Below, one piece after another: positions 6,144-6,636 of a stretch of 6,636 nt of DNA; position 1 is the first letter of the stretch; each line of letters begins with the position of its first letter. This DNA is from Syntrophomonadaceae bacterium (lineage in GTDB: Bacteria > Bacillota > Dethiobacteria > DTU022). A model generated the notes under the pieces. It did no database searches. It was not told the origin of the DNA and was given only the letters and a program-made list of their open reading frames with translations. A program made the translations under genes and the position numbers. The stretch is taken from NCBI GenBank assembly GCA_003552365.1, contig PUKR01000135.1, positions 1-6,636 of the forward strand. Reading direction: 5' to 3'.

Positions 6144-6397
6144 TAAGTTAAAACAAAAGGTAACTGCTCAGCCGTGCTGCTTTTGGACTGAAGAGATTGC
6201 AGGTAAAGCGCTTGCAATGGCCTTTGATGCAAAGGCTGTAGCCGGTCGGCCTGCATGGAGGCAGGCTGCCGAGACCTAAAGTCTTAGATGGCGAATGCTA
6301 AAGCGTAACCTGAGCGAAAGCCTAAAGCTGAATCGGTACCATTTACCTTAGGTGAGCCGTCATCAGGCCAAAAGCAGCACGGCTGAGCTTTAACTTA
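6144..6397. repeat. Long inverted-arm element (MITE-like or structured RNA), full-length copy
   Basis: Perfect 21-bp arms lie at 6166-6186 and 6368-6388, beginning GCTCAGCC and ending with GGCTGAGC. After an A/G mismatch, CTGA (6188-6191) and TCAG (6363-6366) continue the pairing. Outside these, TAAGTTAAA (6144-6152) is inverted at 6389-6397, offset by 13 extra bases on the left. The 171-bp interior has no reading frame. A shorter relative lies at 783-861 in the ndk 3' region, which shows that this is a repeat family rather than a unique hairpin. No convincing target-site duplication is visible, so transposition is unproven. A boundary slightly outside or inside these limits is possible. Confidence 0.72.
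6166..6388 (+). ncRNA. Candidate structured non-coding RNA within the inverted-arm element
   Basis: Read on the plus strand, the closed 223-nt domain contains: a hairpin ATTGCA/TGCAAT (6196-6201, 6213-6218); GCCTTT/AAAGGC (6220-6225, 6231-6236); GCCTGC/GCAGGC (6249-6254, 6261-6266) extended by GGT/ACC (6244-6246, 6274-6276); ATGC/GCGT with a TAAA loop (6295-6306); and a GC-GAAA-GC tetraloop (6314-6321). AGGTAAA (6201-6207), in the loop of the first hairpin, is complementary to TTTACCT (6342-6348), a possible pseudoknot. The GAAA loop favours the plus strand. I do not recognise a known RNA family, no promoter is evident, and the pairings were found by eye. Confidence 0.35.
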
Positions 6398-6484
6398 CAT
6401 GTTGATAATACCCGTATTTTACTTGCTCATCCGGGCTTTCTTAATCGAGATTTTAACTGTTCCGGGCTTGCCGGTTGTATTATT

Positions 6485-6636
6485 CTAGCTGACAGCTGCT
6501 TCCTCCAGCTCTTCGCGTTTGTTCATTCTGTACTGCATTAAGGCTATAATAGCAACAAGCGGGGCGCCAACAAAATCAGACCATACTTCCGGCATCATCA
6601 GCATGACTGAGCCGGCAATCAAGATTAACCTTTGCC
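6485..6636 (-). CDS. C-terminal end of a membrane protein, probably TRAP-type fused permease (49 codons)
   Basis: The minus strand enters at 6636 and reads 49 residues to a TAG at 6487-6485. The segment begins Q-R-L-I-L-I-A-G-S-V-M-L-M-M-P, then W-S-D-F-V-G-A-P-L-V-A-I-I-A-L-M-Q, and finishes with a charged tail rich in K, R and E. Two hydrophobic stretches separated by a short polar turn with an F-V-G motif resemble the last helix region of TRAP transporter 4TM/12TM fused permeases, where a P-x-x-x-[ST]-D-x-[IV]-G pattern is common. That assignment is from memory of the family and is uncertain; the membrane character is clear. No terminator with a good T-tract follows the stop before the repeat element. 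Confidence 0.5.
   Translation of the reverse strand, partial: QRLILIAGSVMLMMPEVWSDFVGAPLVAIIALMQYRMNKREELEEAAVS

Larger units (their letters stand above)
6088..6484. other. Convergent intergenic region without protein gene
   Basis: These 397 bp lie between the plus-strand BioD/DRTGG gene and the minus-strand membrane protein. No reading frame with a ribosome binding site and credible product is seen on either strand. Positions 6088-6143 show no clear hairpin terminator. 6144-6397 is filled by the inverted-arm element described separately. 6398-6484 holds only a 9-bp direct repeat, TCCGGGCTT, at 6430-6438 and 6462-6470. The long arms of the element may serve as the bidirectional terminator that is otherwise missing. 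Confidence 0.7.

Noticed and set aside
6014..6256. Minus-strand frame running from the repeat element into the BioD/DRTGG gene
   Set aside because: It overlaps a confident gene and the inverted-arm element, has no good ribosome binding site and no recognisable product.
6226..6276. Similarity to a c-di-GMP-I (GEMM) riboswitch: GATGCAAAGG...TGCCGAGACC
   Set aside because: The conserved GCAAAGC context and the P1/P2 order do not fit: an extra G breaks the core, the expected GGCAAACC-GAAA stem is missing, and no plus-strand gene lies downstream.
6138..6403. Target-site duplication flanking the large element
   Set aside because: Bases outside the TAAGTTAAA/TTTAACTTA ends (GGCTTA on the left, CATGTT on the right) do not match, so transposition cannot be shown from this copy.
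6407..6418. AATAC-CC-GTATT palindrome followed by TTTT as a terminator for the plus-strand operon
   Set aside because: The two-base centre cannot form a normal loop, and opening it leaves three or four A-U pairs, too weak for an intrinsic terminator.
6430..6470. Direct repeat TCCGGGCTT twice as a possible CRISPR-like or iteron array
   Set aside because: Only two copies of nine bases, not regularly continued and without a neighbouring cas or replication gene.

Overview
The window looks like the chromosome of an anaerobic, probably Gram-positive Clostridia-type bacterium (Peptococcaceae/Syntrophomonadales-like). This rests on strong AGGAGG-type ribosome binding sites, A+T-rich sigma-A promoters, a class 1B SpeD, an ADP-forming acyl-CoA synthetase paired with a BioD-like/DRTGG protein, and a ferredoxin gene at the edge. 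The taxonomic call is inference; no rRNA or other marker is present.

Layout. (1) Positions 1-764, minus strand: the first codons of a 4Fe-4S ferredoxin, preceded by a zinc-ribbon protein whose C-terminal half resembles an HD phosphohydrolase domain that has lost key ligands. The pair has its own promoter, packed directly against the terminator of the next operon. (2) Positions 783-2783, minus strand: a speD-speE-ndk operon. It makes decarboxylated S-adenosylmethionine (SpeD), transfers its aminopropyl group to an amine (SpeE, closest to the ACL5/thermospermine-synthase branch) and ends with nucleoside diphosphate kinase. Its 3' untranslated region carries a weak hairpin, a short palindromic repeat and a good intrinsic terminator. 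(3) Positions 2699-2880: a divergent promoter region with two identical 10-bp direct repeats exactly 40 bp apart, one at each promoter. (4) Positions 2881-6087, plus strand: a fused alpha-beta ADP-forming acyl-CoA synthetase followed by a BioD-like plus DRTGG protein, apparently one operon that conserves energy from acyl-CoA or senses this metabolism. (5) Positions 6088-6484: a 397-bp convergent intergenic region with no protein gene, holding a roughly 250-bp element with 21-bp perfect inverted arms and a compact, RNA-like interior. (6) Positions 6485-6636, minus strand: the C-terminal end of a membrane protein, probably a TRAP-type fused permease.

The least explained feature is the repeat family. 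The 783-861 element matches the two ends of the 6144-6397 element joined across a short AGCCGT repeat, as if the 185-bp interior had been deleted (or gained). The large element could be a mobile non-autonomous repeat, a structured non-coding RNA, or both. The other points worth attention are the loss of expected catalytic residues in the HD-like protein and of the P-loop lysine in the BioD-like protein.
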